Shown here piece by piece: positions 48,686 to 58,978 of a stretch of 64,000 bases of DNA. The position numbers were made by a program, and so were the translations under genes. A model generated the notes under the pieces. It was not told the origin of the DNA. It did no database searches and was given only the letters and a program-made list of their open reading frames with translations. This stretch comes from Gammaproteobacteria bacterium (GTDB lineage: Bacteria > Pseudomonadota > Gammaproteobacteria > JASBUN01): NCBI GenBank assembly GCA_030147845.1, contig JASBUN010000058.1, positions 307,585 through 371,584 of the forward strand. Direction: 5' to 3'. Each line of letters opens with the position of its first letter. Within the stretch, counting starts at the first letter, position 1.

Positions 48686-48922
48686 ATGTCACAGACCTTT
48701 CTGACCACCGACGAACTGGCGGCCCGTATCAAATACGAGCCCCGCTATATCCGCGAAACACTGAACGACGCCGTGTTCATCGAGGGGATCCACTACATCC
48801 GCCCTTTCGGGGGGCGCAAGATTCTCTATCTGTGGGAGATCATCGAGGAGGAAATGCTGCGCCAAGCGCCGGCCCTTGCGCCCGCCATTCCCCTGGCGCG
48901 CGGGGGCGTCTGCCGTGGGTAG
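48686..48922 (+). CDS. Excisionase-like small DNA-binding protein
   Basis: MSQTFLTTDELAARIKYEPRYIRETLNDAVFIEGIHYIRPFGGRKILYLWEIIEE; overlaps the integrase start. Confidence 0.75.
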   Translation: MSQTFLTTDELAARIKYEPRYIRETLNDAVFIEGIHYIRPFGGRKILYLWEIIEEEMLRQAPALAPAIPLARGGVCRG

Positions 48923-50114
48923 GATCCGTGCCCGCCTCGGCACCGACATCCTGTTCTTTGACTTTCGCTACCGGGGGATTCGCTGCCGCGAGTACACGAC
49001 CCTGACCGATTCGCGCCCCAACCGACGCAAAATGGCGCGGGTGCTGGAACGGATTCTAGCGGAAATCACGCTAGGGACCTTCGAGTACCGCCGCTATTTC
49101 CCCAACAGCCCCCTGGCCGATCGCTTTGAGACCATGGACCGCAACCGCCCACTCCACGGCCACATCCCCACCTTTGGACTGTTCGCCGAACAATGGTTTC
49201 AGGAAAAAGAGGTGGAGTGGAAGCGCTCCTACCGTGCGACCATCCGGTCGACTCTGGACCGCTACCTGATTCCGCATTTTCGAGATACCGTGGTGAACCG
49301 CATCACCAAAGCGGACGTGCTGCACCTTCGCGCCGTTCTCGCCAAGGCACCGGGGCAAAACCGTCGCACCCTGTCAGCCGATCGCATCAACCACATCATG
49401 ACGCCATTGCGTCAGATCGTCGATGAGGCCGCAAGCCGCTTCCGCTTCACCAGCCCCTGGCAAGGCATCAAACCCCTCAGGGTCCCACGAACGGAGGTGG
49501 ATCCGTTTACGTTGACCGAGATGACCACCTTTCTAGACCACGTCCGCCCCGACTTCCAGAACTACTATACGGTGCGCTTTCTGACCGGACTTCGCACCGG
49601 CGAAATCGATGGGCTCAAGTGGCGGTACGTCGATTTCGACAAGCGGCTAATCGTCGTTCAGGAGACGATCGTCGACGGCGAACAGGAAATCCCAAAGGTA
49701 CACGCCTCTTACCGCGAGGTGCAGATGTGTGAACCAGTGCGCGCGGCGCTTCAGCGCCAAACGGAACAAACGGCCAAGATCAGCGAGTATGTCTTCTGCA
49801 TCGGCGCAGGGGCGCCGCTCGCCCATCGCAATGTCACCAAGCGCATCTGGTACCCCACGCTCGAGCGCCTCGGACTGAAGAAGCGTCGGCCGTACCAGAC
49901 GCGCCATACGGCAGCCACGTTGTGGCTCGCCGCCGGCGAGAATCCCGAGTGGATCGCCCGACAGCTCGGTCATAGCAACACCCGCATGCTCTTTGAGCGC
50001 TATTCCCGATTTGTTCCCAACCTTACCCGCCGGGACGGCTCCGCCTTCGAGCGCCTCGTCTCGCCATACCTCGGTACAACCGCGCCGGAGCGCACCAATG
50101 GAGGCGTCCGATGA
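48915..50114 (+). CDS. Tyrosine-recombinase integrase
   Basis: FLTGLRTGEIDGLKWRYVD, YQTRHTAATLWLAAGENPEWIARQLGHSNTRMLFERYSRF; GTG start. Confidence 0.93.
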   Translation: MGRIRARLGTDILFFDFRYRGIRCREYTTLTDSRPNRRKMARVLERILAEITLGTFEYRRYFPNSPLADRFETMDRNRPLHGHIPTFGLFAEQWFQEKEVEWKRSYRATIRSTLDRYLIPHFRDTVVNRITKADVLHLRAVLAKAPGQNRRTLSADRINHIMTPLRQIVDEAASRFRFTSPWQGIKPLRVPRTEVDPFTLTEMTTFLDHVRPDFQNYYTVRFLTGLRTGEIDGLKWRYVDFDKRLIVVQETIVDGEQEIPKVHASYREVQMCEPVRAALQRQTEQTAKISEYVFCIGAGAPLAHRNVTKRIWYPTLERLGLKKRRPYQTRHTAATLWLAAGENPEWIARQLGHSNTRMLFERYSRFVPNLTRRDGSAFERLVSPYLGTTAPERTNGGVR

Positions 50115-50175
50115 GCCAGGCACCGCGAGCCAGCGCGCCAACCCCGTTTCCGACGCGCTCACAAGGCGCCGCCGC

Positions 50176-52503
50176 TTACTCATCCCTCGTCAGCGCCGGG
50201 CGGGCAATCACCAAGGCCTCGGGCAACTCGTACATCTGGGCCAACGCCTCGATTCCGCGGTCACGCAACTTCCGGTACACGCTGCTTTTGCGGTACCCCA
50301 GCAGCGGACCCAGATGCTCGATGCGAAGCCGCGGGACGCGCCGGCGCATCCAGTAGTGCAGCAGCAGATCGCAGCAGTGTACATAGTGCAGCAACGTCAT
50401 GCGCGGCGACGCATGACCCATCAGCATACTCGTCTGATAGAGCAACTTGCGCGTGGCCGACCGACCATCCAGCAGCGTTTCGAAGCGCGCGGCCTTCACG
50501 TCTCCGATTTCCTTCGGCAGGTCCGGTAACCGGTTCGCTTCCATTCCCAACAGCAACCACGTCGGAAACGAATGCCGCAGCGAATGGTACTTGATACTCG
50601 GATCCCCGGTCACCGCCCTCAGCACCGCCAGAATAATATCGAACGTGCGCTCCCGGCCCACCAATTCGTGGTCACACCCGACATCACAGAATAGCAGCGC
50701 ATCGCGATCCTCGGTTTCTGCGCAGCGCTGCGCATGCCACCGACGCAAGTAGGCCAGCTCGTCGGCAGACAGCAGATCATGCAGCGGAAACCACCGCCGG
50801 CTGCTCGCACTCTTGACCTCCCCGAGTGCGGTATCCACCATGCGCAGAAACGCTTGTGTCTTCAGGAAGACGAGGTCCTTCAATCGTAGCCGTCTTACCT
50901 CCTGGCGACGTCCCGCAAGGCGATAGCCCAACCCGGTGATCAAATACCGCATGTACCCATAACGATCGCGTAGGTCCCGCCGGACCCACACCCTGTTGAG
51001 CGTTTGGTCATAGTGATCCGGGCTTAGCACATTCGCGTTCACGCTGTGACGCGGTGACACAAAACCATCCAACTCTTCCCAGTCAACGGCCGGGACGTGC
51101 TCATTGGTTCTCATCAAGTAGGCGTGGAGGCTCTTTAAGGTTTTTCCCGCTTCGCATTGCCCCGACAGGGTAACGTGCAGATCCAGCACAGATTCGTAGA
51201 GGTCTTCGAGTTCGGAAACTTTCAGCTGCAGGATATCCCGTCCACGCGCACACGCCACCAGCTCCCGCCCCACCACAAAACTGTTCTGGATTGATTGACC
51301 TTTGTTGCGCAGCCGACCAGGCACCGTGCCGCACCGCAAACCCACGTACCACCTCGCCAGACAAACGGCGGTGGGCGACAGGCTGCTCACGTTTTCATCC
51401 ACGAGTGCCTCGAGCCCGTCAATCGGCACCTTTCGCACCGCTTGCTCCACCCGTTCGAGTGCCTCGAACTCGGCACAATAGCGAGCGCCGTTCGACCCTT
51501 CCGGCCGGCGATATGGCCGGACTCCGTCGAAGCGATCGCCTATCGTATGCCCTTCCCTGCTTCCATTTTCGCCCAGCCCTACCCCCCCACCCGTTTCGCC
51601 GGTGAGAAGCCGCCGCAATGCCGCGTCTGACATGGAATAGGAGGGATTGCGTCCCGCGGCGTAATCGACAAGATAGGGTGGCACGACCATGTCCATCTGC
51701 GTCTTGCTCCACTTGCATAACTGCGTAAGCGACTTCGGCAACGATCTCCCCAAGGCTCCAAACTTTTGTAACAATACCCGAAGGTGTTCCCAGAGCTTGC
51801 GCTCGCTCCATCCGCCATCCGGCATGTGCACCCCTTTACCGCGCGCCGTTTTGCCGGAAAGGACACGTTGATCCACCCGCAGTCGTCGTAGCAGCTGCTG
51901 CGAAATCGCGTCCGGAAATACGCGCTTGATAGTGCCCGGAACGGCCTTCGTCCTGTCGGCCGGGATATTCAGCCACACTAGGTTATCGCATCGATGAACC
52001 TCAACGATCTCCGCCCCGGAAAGGTTACACAGCAACGCCTTTTCAATCACACCCCCGTACCATATGAGGCTCAATATCCATTGCGCCACTCGCTCCTGCC
52101 AGTTGAGCTCATCAAGTGCCGCGACGCTCTGCCAAAACACCGCTTCGAGTTCGCGCGCCTGATGCCGACAAGAGGCAGTCGCCGGCGTGTGCCGCGATGG
52201 CTCATGACGGATCAGCTGGTACGCGGGCAATGGAGCCGACTTCCAGTTATGCTGCGACACCGCCTCATCCACGATCCGCCCAAATGTATGGCGCAAAAAT
52301 AGAATCTCTCCGAAGGTCCCGACTTCGCGGATCGCCGCCATGATCGTCTCCATTGCGGACCGCGTGATCTCGCCGCCGGTCCGCCCCTCCCACAACTCCG
52401 GCAACACCTCCCTGATTGCCTTCCTGAGCACCTCTCTCGAGAATTTCCGCCGCGACGATTCCTCGTCTCGCAAGCACTGCCGCACCCAGCTCTCCTGTCC
52501 CAT
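50176..52503 (-). CDS. Large tyrosine-recombinase protein, trio member 1
   Basis: C-terminal AGRRQEVRRLRLKDL, KYHSLRHSFPTWL, MGHASPRMTLLHYVH (R...HxxR...H...Y). Confidence 0.85.
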   Translation of the reverse strand: MGQESWVRQCLRDEESSRRKFSREVLRKAIREVLPELWEGRTGGEITRSAMETIMAAIREVGTFGEILFLRHTFGRIVDEAVSQHNWKSAPLPAYQLIRHEPSRHTPATASCRHQARELEAVFWQSVAALDELNWQERVAQWILSLIWYGGVIEKALLCNLSGAEIVEVHRCDNLVWLNIPADRTKAVPGTIKRVFPDAISQQLLRRLRVDQRVLSGKTARGKGVHMPDGGWSERKLWEHLRVLLQKFGALGRSLPKSLTQLCKWSKTQMDMVVPPYLVDYAAGRNPSYSMSDAALRRLLTGETGGGVGLGENGSREGHTIGDRFDGVRPYRRPEGSNGARYCAEFEALERVEQAVRKVPIDGLEALVDENVSSLSPTAVCLARWYVGLRCGTVPGRLRNKGQSIQNSFVVGRELVACARGRDILQLKVSELEDLYESVLDLHVTLSGQCEAGKTLKSLHAYLMRTNEHVPAVDWEELDGFVSPRHSVNANVLSPDHYDQTLNRVWVRRDLRDRYGYMRYLITGLGYRLAGRRQEVRRLRLKDLVFLKTQAFLRMVDTALGEVKSASSRRWFPLHDLLSADELAYLRRWHAQRCAETEDRDALLFCDVGCDHELVGRERTFDIILAVLRAVTGDPSIKYHSLRHSFPTWLLLGMEANRLPDLPKEIGDVKAARFETLLDGRSATRKLLYQTSMLMGHASPRMTLLHYVHCCDLLLHYWMRRRVPRLRIEHLGPLLGYRKSSVYRKLRDRGIEALAQMYELPEALVIARPALTRDE

Positions 52504-52504
52504 G

Positions 52505-55012
52505 TCAGAGTCCCTTTTCCAGACGCCAGCGATCGGCACCGAGAATGCATTCGAGGCGCGGCCGAACGGCTGCCATCACCTCGTCGACCGTTAGGGTCGA
52601 GTACCGCCCGCCGGGCGCCTCACCGTGCTGCCAGTGCCCCAAGTACGCATCGATGACTTCGCCATCACATCCTCGATTCCGCAATCGGAATCGCAGGTAG
52701 TGGCGGTTCGTGTTCAACGGCAAATGAAAATGCGAGCTTACCTGTTCCCTCAATGTCTTCGGCCGCAGCGGAATCACACCGAACTCGTCATTCAGAAAAA
52801 AGAACAGCCCATAATGGTCGCTGACGTGGCGGCGTAATTCCATGGCCCGCCACGACGATGGCTGCTGCGCGCTTGGATCGGAGAGTTCTCCGTACGCCGC
52901 GCCGGGATGCAGCGCCATTTTCTCCAAAACCCGCTGCCGGTGCTCCATATAAGCACGCAGTTGCTCCACCACAAGCGGTGGAAGCCAGCCAATGCGTGTG
53001 TTGTAAAAATCGCCCCCGTCCTTGTCAGATAGGAGTGCCACATTGCATACCTCATCCAAGCTCGTCGAAAAAAAGTATTTTCGCGCCACCGACCGACTAC
53101 CCGTTACGAAGTCCAGCATGGATACGACGTATGCGGTATAGACATTGTGTAACTTCGTCCAATTGCGAGCGCTGCGTGCGCGGTTTAACTCGGTACGTAA
53201 TCCACGCACAAGCTTACGCACGGTCCGGGGGCGTGGTGTCAAGCGCGCGCCGACATATTCCCCGTGGCGCACTTGCGGCAATTTTATCCGCCACACTCCG
53301 CTAAACGTCGCACCAAACCCAAACTCCTCTGCGATTTTATCCACCATCGTATTGTGTGCTCGCAGATGTAGCCAAGCCAGATACCGGCTTGGTCGCGTGG
53401 TATAGTGCAGTCGCGTTCGAACAAAGCCAAACGACTGGCCGGTGAGCATTATTGCTTCCACTAGATCATGAGATTGCCCATATATCTCTTGGAACATGCG
53501 CTTTCGGATTGCGGCATCCGTTAGCGCCGAGTCGGTCGCGGAACGTATGATTTTCCTGAGCGATCTTTCGTACGTGTCGGCCTTATCTGGGAATGCCGGG
53601 TATCCGGAGCGGGCGCCGCTATCTCTATTTTTGTGGAGTCGCTCCATCGCGTCTTGGATGATGCGGGGGCATCCCAGGATCGCATACTCGCCCACTGCAA
53701 TTGCCTCCTCCTTCTGACGCGGATCCAATCGGGCTCGATACTCCGGCCCAGTGACTCGCAGTACGAATACATTCTCCTTCCGGGCGTATCCCACTTCGGT
53801 TCCTGTAGGGAGCACTCGTGGCACTGACCCGAATATTCGAAGCGTGGACAATGTCGCGGGACTCATACCGAGCACCAGCATGCACCCCATCATCAGGTAG
53901 CCGTCCAGAAGAGCGCCATCCAAGTCGTCGAGATGGTGCGCCACTGCCTTAAATACCGTGCCTATCTCGAGCAGGCTCGCACTCGACCAGTCCATCGCGA
54001 GCAGCTGCGCACGCATCGCAACCGCATCGAACATGCCACGCATCCGGATCGCTTCCTTCACCGGGTCAATATCGTAATAATCGTCCGCCCTCGGCAAGAG
54101 CTCCAGGAGGCTACTCGGTTCGACGTAGTCATCAATGGTTATATCAATATCGCCGACCCAGCGCGCCGCTGGATCAGGATGCGCCAACCGGTAAGAGCGG
54201 ACGCCGGAATAATCCGGATCGGTATCGTCCTCGACGGCGCCGACATAGATCAGGACTCGCTGGCTCGGCGGTATGCTACGCATCGGTCCACCCCCCTTAC
54301 CGCCGACACCGCCTTGGTGATTCCGTGGCGAAAACGAAGCCTGGCCAAGCCCGATGCGGATCGCGCGGCAGATCTCCGCGAGATGATCTTGCCCGACCAG
54401 TGGCAAGCGTTCGCCGTCTGCGAGCAGTCGGCGCTCGATCACGTCCAAGTAATCGGGAACGGTCAGCGGGTCTCTTGGCATTTGTTCCATCAGAGGCGCG
54501 AACTTGATATATCCAAGTTCGCGAACACATCGTCCCAACTGGTAGAGATAGTCTGTACTAGTTCGTCGCCTCAGTAGCGGCCATATTCGGAACAGCGCTG
54601 CCTTTATTTGAAGGTAGTGCGCATCGAACCGGGCATCCTTTATGCCGTTCCACAAAAACCCATAAAGGGGATTGCTTCTTAGGCTTCCGCGCACACTATT
54701 TTTAGTTCTACGCCGACTTTTCGGTTTTCGACACCGCGCAATTGCTTCACAAATCGCTGGCCATTTCGAGTGCACTACTTGATTGATTTCACGCCATACC
54801 GCAAGCGCGGCTTGATCGCCCCGCTCGCCAACGTCTTCCAGCACGTCGATGATGCGGCCCATCTCCGCTGCTACCGCATCGAGGCCGACCAGATCGACCG
54901 GAACGTCGATTCGATCCAGATAAAAACGAACAGCCCCGAGCCTGTCTTTCACCGTCACGCTGCCCAAACCGCTTGCCAAAATCACTTCGACGCCCTCACG
55001 TATGCTAGTCAT
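52505..55012 (-). CDS. Large tyrosine-recombinase protein, trio member 2
   Basis: C-terminal VTGSRSVARKYFF, NTNRHYLRFRLRNRG, YLGHWQHGEAPGGRYSTL. Confidence 0.8.
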   Translation of the reverse strand: MTSIREGVEVILASGLGSVTVKDRLGAVRFYLDRIDVPVDLVGLDAVAAEMGRIIDVLEDVGERGDQAALAVWREINQVVHSKWPAICEAIARCRKPKSRRRTKNSVRGSLRSNPLYGFLWNGIKDARFDAHYLQIKAALFRIWPLLRRRTSTDYLYQLGRCVRELGYIKFAPLMEQMPRDPLTVPDYLDVIERRLLADGERLPLVGQDHLAEICRAIRIGLGQASFSPRNHQGGVGGKGGGPMRSIPPSQRVLIYVGAVEDDTDPDYSGVRSYRLAHPDPAARWVGDIDITIDDYVEPSSLLELLPRADDYYDIDPVKEAIRMRGMFDAVAMRAQLLAMDWSSASLLEIGTVFKAVAHHLDDLDGALLDGYLMMGCMLVLGMSPATLSTLRIFGSVPRVLPTGTEVGYARKENVFVLRVTGPEYRARLDPRQKEEAIAVGEYAILGCPRIIQDAMERLHKNRDSGARSGYPAFPDKADTYERSLRKIIRSATDSALTDAAIRKRMFQEIYGQSHDLVEAIMLTGQSFGFVRTRLHYTTRPSRYLAWLHLRAHNTMVDKIAEEFGFGATFSGVWRIKLPQVRHGEYVGARLTPRPRTVRKLVRGLRTELNRARSARNWTKLHNVYTAYVVSMLDFVTGSRSVARKYFFSTSLDEVCNVALLSDKDGGDFYNTRIGWLPPLVVEQLRAYMEHRQRVLEKMALHPGAAYGELSDPSAQQPSSWRAMELRRHVSDHYGLFFFLNDEFGVIPLRPKTLREQVSSHFHLPLNTNRHYLRFRLRNRGCDGEVIDAYLGHWQHGEAPGGRYSTLTVDEVMAAVRPRLECILGADRWRLEKGL

Positions 55013-56075
55013 GGTCTTGTTCTTCCTGGCATGTTTCATCCAATGACAACTCGATCTGCCATTTTTGAAGCGATTCTCGCTTTTCTGTCGCTGACCGGCT
55101 GCTGGAGTGGGCGCCGCGCGTATAAAACGCGTGTTGGCGACTATAGCGGATCAATTGAGCGGCACCCGATCGGGACAGCGGCTGACCAAAGGCCCAGCGA
55201 TGGTGTTCGATAGCGCCGTTCCTGAGACGATCGCCCAGCACCACCCCCTCGCACGGCGCTAGACTGTGCAGGCACGACAGCACTCCAACCTCCAGCGAGG
55301 CCAATGCTTGCAGGACCTTTGGGCTTTTTGTCGGGATCACCTGAACCGTAACGTCGTCCTCTTTGCGTAGTACTGCTCGGACCGCCTCTAGTATTCGGCA
55401 GTTCGCAATACAGATATAACGCCCCTTCACCGAAGGTGCGAGTACTGGCGGGTGGAGCTCGCTAAGGCGACGGACTGCACGCACCGATAGAACCTCCAGC
55501 GAGGCCATGCGATAGCGTGCGCCGGGGCCGCCCGTGCAGGTCGCAATATGTTGGAGTTTTACATGGCGATGTGTTGGCTGACGCGCGGAGAGACTCGCGA
55601 GGTTTTGGCAGGCGTTAGCGCACACTTTTTTTTGGTTACTCGGGCATAACAATCTCGCAGTAGCTATCGTGCCACCGTCGCTCTGCCCGGCTGCAATCGA
55701 GAACAATAACGGCAACAGATGTTCTTCGAGATATCGGACTTGTTGTATCCATTTTTCGCTCGGCTTTCCTACCAGTACACTCACGCGATGATTCGGATCG
55801 AACATTAAGCGCGCCATCTGCAGCGTGCGTAGATTGGCAACCGCACACAGTTCATTGGGCCGCGATCGACTCACAATGACCGGCTCCAACCTGATCAGTG
55901 CATCGCAAAATCGACGGCAGCGGGTTGCATGGTCGCCGAGCAAATAGGGCAGATTCATTTGACTCACACCCGTGGCTTTTATCACCGGGTGCACCCCTAC
56001 AATTGATCGGATTGTTGTTCGCGTTCGTTCGAACTGGGTATCGCCGATGGATACCTGGTTGTTGGCGTAGTTCAT
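55005..56075 (-). CDS. Trio member 3, hypothetical protein with internal duplication
   Basis: 8-nt overlap with the trio-2 start; two similar ~70-aa segments. Confidence 0.7.
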   Translation of the reverse strand: MNYANNQVSIGDTQFERTRTTIRSIVGVHPVIKATGVSQMNLPYLLGDHATRCRRFCDALIRLEPVIVSRSRPNELCAVANLRTLQMARLMFDPNHRVSVLVGKPSEKWIQQVRYLEEHLLPLLFSIAAGQSDGGTIATARLLCPSNQKKVCANACQNLASLSARQPTHRHVKLQHIATCTGGPGARYRMASLEVLSVRAVRRLSELHPPVLAPSVKGRYICIANCRILEAVRAVLRKEDDVTVQVIPTKSPKVLQALASLEVGVLSCLHSLAPCEGVVLGDRLRNGAIEHHRWAFGQPLSRSGAAQLIRYSRQHAFYTRGAHSSSRSATEKRESLQKWQIELSLDETCQEEQDHD

Positions 56076-56697
56076 TCGTAGTCCTCGTTCTTCCGACCGA
56101 CATCCCGCGGTTCTGCGGATTGCGGCATAGATCGACCTGGCGCAGATCAAGACGGGGCCTGGCCCAGCGCGGGGACTAACGAATCAGCACGATGATGTTG
56201 CGGTTCGTACACGGCGTCGAACGGGGAACGCGCGGCTCAATGGCTCGGCCACGAGCACACGGTCTCGTGCGACTGTCGCACACAACGGATTGGAGTGGGT
56301 CAGTCACCTGGACCGACGCAGTGGGTTGGCGAGGCGCGCTACGATACCAGCGCTGCATCGCTAATGAGAGGCTGATTGGTCCGCCTCTCAGGTGGGGGTC
56401 CACGTTACGCGACCGATCATGCGATGGTCGGGATCCCGACTCGGACGGGATCTCCCCCGGTTGCCGTTGGCTATGGGGCCTCTCATCCAGTGGAGTGTGC
56501 CCTATTTCGCTGAAGCTACTGCATCAGCAGCCCGGCTATTTTGCCTTCACTTCCATGCGTCAGGCAGTTGGGACTTTGTCTTTGACTATTAGCTCGAGTG
56601 GACCAACTGCGTCTACTCGGCGTGCGTTTCGTTATTCCGCTTCATGGGCTCGTTTGTATGTGTACTGATTATTTGTCATATCGTCAAGCTCCAGAAC

Positions 56698-57264
56698 CTA
56701 CCGCCAACCGACGAAACAATTGTGCCGTAGGTGGACCACTGGCGGCGCGAAATACAAATTTGAAGCGAGTGCGGAGGTGAATGCCTCCATTTGTTGTCGC
56801 AGGCTTTCCAAGCAACCCCCTGCGTGCCGCATCCAACTATCTCCGTTCTTCCGCCAGTCGATACGTTTCCGTTCACTGCTATCCAGATAAGAATCCAGTG
56901 GGACCTGAAGTGTCATGTCTTGGAGAACGATATGACGATGATCAATCTGAAAGGCGGAGAAATAACCTCCTGTGTTCGATCCTCGTGATCGGGAACTTCG
57001 TAGACAGGCGGGGAACCTGTCGTATCCCGCGCCCACTTCTTGGTGAACCAGGTATTTCCCTTGCGGACCGGGATATAACATGGCGGCGTATCTTTTTTGG
57101 GCGTCCTTACCCCGAAAACCGGGGAAAAAACCCAAACGCTCAAACCGTAACAGACGCGCTCGGTCAATTGACAGGCCTCGCTCGCGACAAAACTTGATAA
57201 ATCGATCCGCTCCCAGCGGTGGCCAAGTGATGACGGCGCCGGCTTCTACTCTGGCCCGTCCCAC
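56698..57264 (-). CDS. Hypothetical protein, possibly with premature stop
   Basis: 188 aa; LGADRFIKFCRERGLSIDRARLLRFERLGFFPG; the frame stays open past TAG to VLELDDMTNNQYTYKRAHEAE. Confidence 0.45.
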   Translation of the reverse strand: MGRARVEAGAVITWPPLGADRFIKFCRERGLSIDRARLLRFERLGFFPGFRGKDAQKRYAAMLYPGPQGKYLVHQEVGAGYDRFPACLRSSRSRGSNTGGYFSAFQIDHRHIVLQDMTLQVPLDSYLDSSERKRIDWRKNGDSWMRHAGGCLESLRQQMEAFTSALASNLYFAPPVVHLRHNCFVGWR

Positions 57265-57350
57265 GTTGAAGGGAAGAGCTTTCAGCTAGTCGTCCACAGC
57301 ATCTTGCTTTTTTCACCCGAGATTTCGTCATCGCCATTCCTTTACCAACA

Positions 57351-58610
57351 TTAAGAAAGAGAAAGCGCTGCTTTCAAGTCCTCATGCTCAAAGGCTGATG
57401 CCACGCGATCAATCTCGGCTCGCGTAAGACTTCCTTGCGCGGCCTCTTCGCGCCAGGTTGTCACGGCCTTCCCGACCTCGGCGGCGATCGCGTGCGCCCT
57501 GGCTTCATCCAGTTCAAAATATCCCACCACACTCATCGCCAGATCCAGAGAGGCCGAACCATCATCGAGATCGATGGCCGTTGTCAGAACGCGTGGTTTG
57601 ATATCCGTGGGTACTGGATTAAGATCATAGGCTGGGCTCAACCGCCAACCGTCTGGGCCGGTATAGAGGAAGGCATGATTACGCAAGTGGTCATCCGTGT
57701 TGGAAATCAAAATATTGAAGACGATACGTCGCCACAGTTCATGCATATCCTGTTTCGGATTGGCGCCATAGCGGCGCAGAGCATCGACAAATTCCAGGTA
57801 ACTGCGTGACTCGTTGTCGCTGGCGCCGAGCATACTCATGGCCGAAAGAAACGGGATGCGCTGACCTTGCACCCTATCGAACCGGCGCAGCAACAGCACC
57901 GGCTTGTTCAGTACATGTTCGATTCGCCAGTCGGGCACAGGGATACCAGCCTTTGCTGCAAGACGGAGCGCAACCGCTTCCCACAGAATCGCATTGATCT
58001 CATCATCCTTGTGTGGAAACTTGGCGATGGCAAGATGCCCGTCCCGGTCCCGAACAGACGCCTTGGGACGCGCACCACCCAATGATGAACCGGGAGCCAG
58101 CAGCAGGCGAAGGTCCTCGTCGCTATCCGTATCACCAACGACATGTTCCGCCGCCGACAGCAATTGTGGCAGATCGATCAGGGGTGGTATGCGGGCGGCT
58201 TCATGTTCGGCAAGAAACGAGCCGCCCTCCTGCCTGGCAAAGCGCAGAGCGCCTTGTCGTGCCTCATCATCAACCATGAGCAGGTAGTCAATTTCCATCA
58301 AGGTGCGCGGCGTCTCGCCCGCGCGCTCTGCCCGTCGCCGTTCTGCCCGACGCATCAAAACCCGCCCCCAGCGATCGGGGGCAGAATCACCGATGGTACC
58401 GAACAGGGGTTTACCTGTAGGTGTGTGGAAGGGACCCGGGCCCAGCGTCAGAGCCGGTTCCAGGGAGAAACGGTCGGCATACTCAAGCCAACCCGGATCA
58501 TATTCGAACGTCGCGCTTTCCCTACCCTTACGCACGCGCGCCCATAATCGCCCGGCCAGATGCGGCGTACCGGCAATATCCACATAGACGAACACTTCTG
58601 CTTCCATCAC
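57351..58610 (-). CDS. hipA: HipA-family serine/threonine kinase toxin
   Basis: FGTIGDSAPDRWGRVLMRR, PGSSLGGARPKASV, ISNTDDHLRNHAFLYTG, LSPAYDLNPVP. Confidence 0.96.
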   Translation of the reverse strand: MMEAEVFVYVDIAGTPHLAGRLWARVRKGRESATFEYDPGWLEYADRFSLEPALTLGPGPFHTPTGKPLFGTIGDSAPDRWGRVLMRRAERRRAERAGETPRTLMEIDYLLMVDDEARQGALRFARQEGGSFLAEHEAARIPPLIDLPQLLSAAEHVVGDTDSDEDLRLLLAPGSSLGGARPKASVRDRDGHLAIAKFPHKDDEINAILWEAVALRLAAKAGIPVPDWRIEHVLNKPVLLLRRFDRVQGQRIPFLSAMSMLGASDNESRSYLEFVDALRRYGANPKQDMHELWRRIVFNILISNTDDHLRNHAFLYTGPDGWRLSPAYDLNPVPTDIKPRVLTTAIDLDDGSASLDLAMSVVGYFELDEARAHAIAAEVGKAVTTWREEAAQGSLTRAEIDRVASAFEHEDLKAALSLS

Positions 58611-58978
58611 GCTTTACTCTTCTGCCCCGACTGGAGCGACTTGCGCCCGGATTTATGCTGGCGCGGCTTGCGGATACGTTGCGGCAAACGCGCATCGATG
58701 AGTTCGAGACCCACCGTATCCGTCTTGACATCAGCGAGTTCACCCAACCGCTCAGCTATGCCCAACACAAAGAGCACATTAGCGTAATTACCCAGCGCCA
58801 CGCCCGGATCGCCCTTTTCCACCTTGTTTAAGGTTGTCCGGCTGATAGAGGCCCGTTCAGCCATGACAGCGGTCGAGATACGCCGTCTGAGCCGGGCATC
58901 TCGGATATCCTGTCCAAGCTTATGCATCGCTCGCCTGACCGGAATCGGCACCATCAAGTCTAGCTGGGTTTTTCGCAT
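58607..58978 (-). CDS. hipB: HipB-like Xre antitoxin
   Basis: LGQDIRDARLRRRISTAVMAERASISRTTLNKVEKGDPGVALGNYANVLFVLGI; overlaps hipA. Confidence 0.93.
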   Translation of the reverse strand: MRKTQLDLMVPIPVRRAMHKLGQDIRDARLRRRISTAVMAERASISRTTLNKVEKGDPGVALGNYANVLFVLGIAERLGELADVKTDTVGLELIDARLPQRIRKPRQHKSGRKSLQSGQKSKA

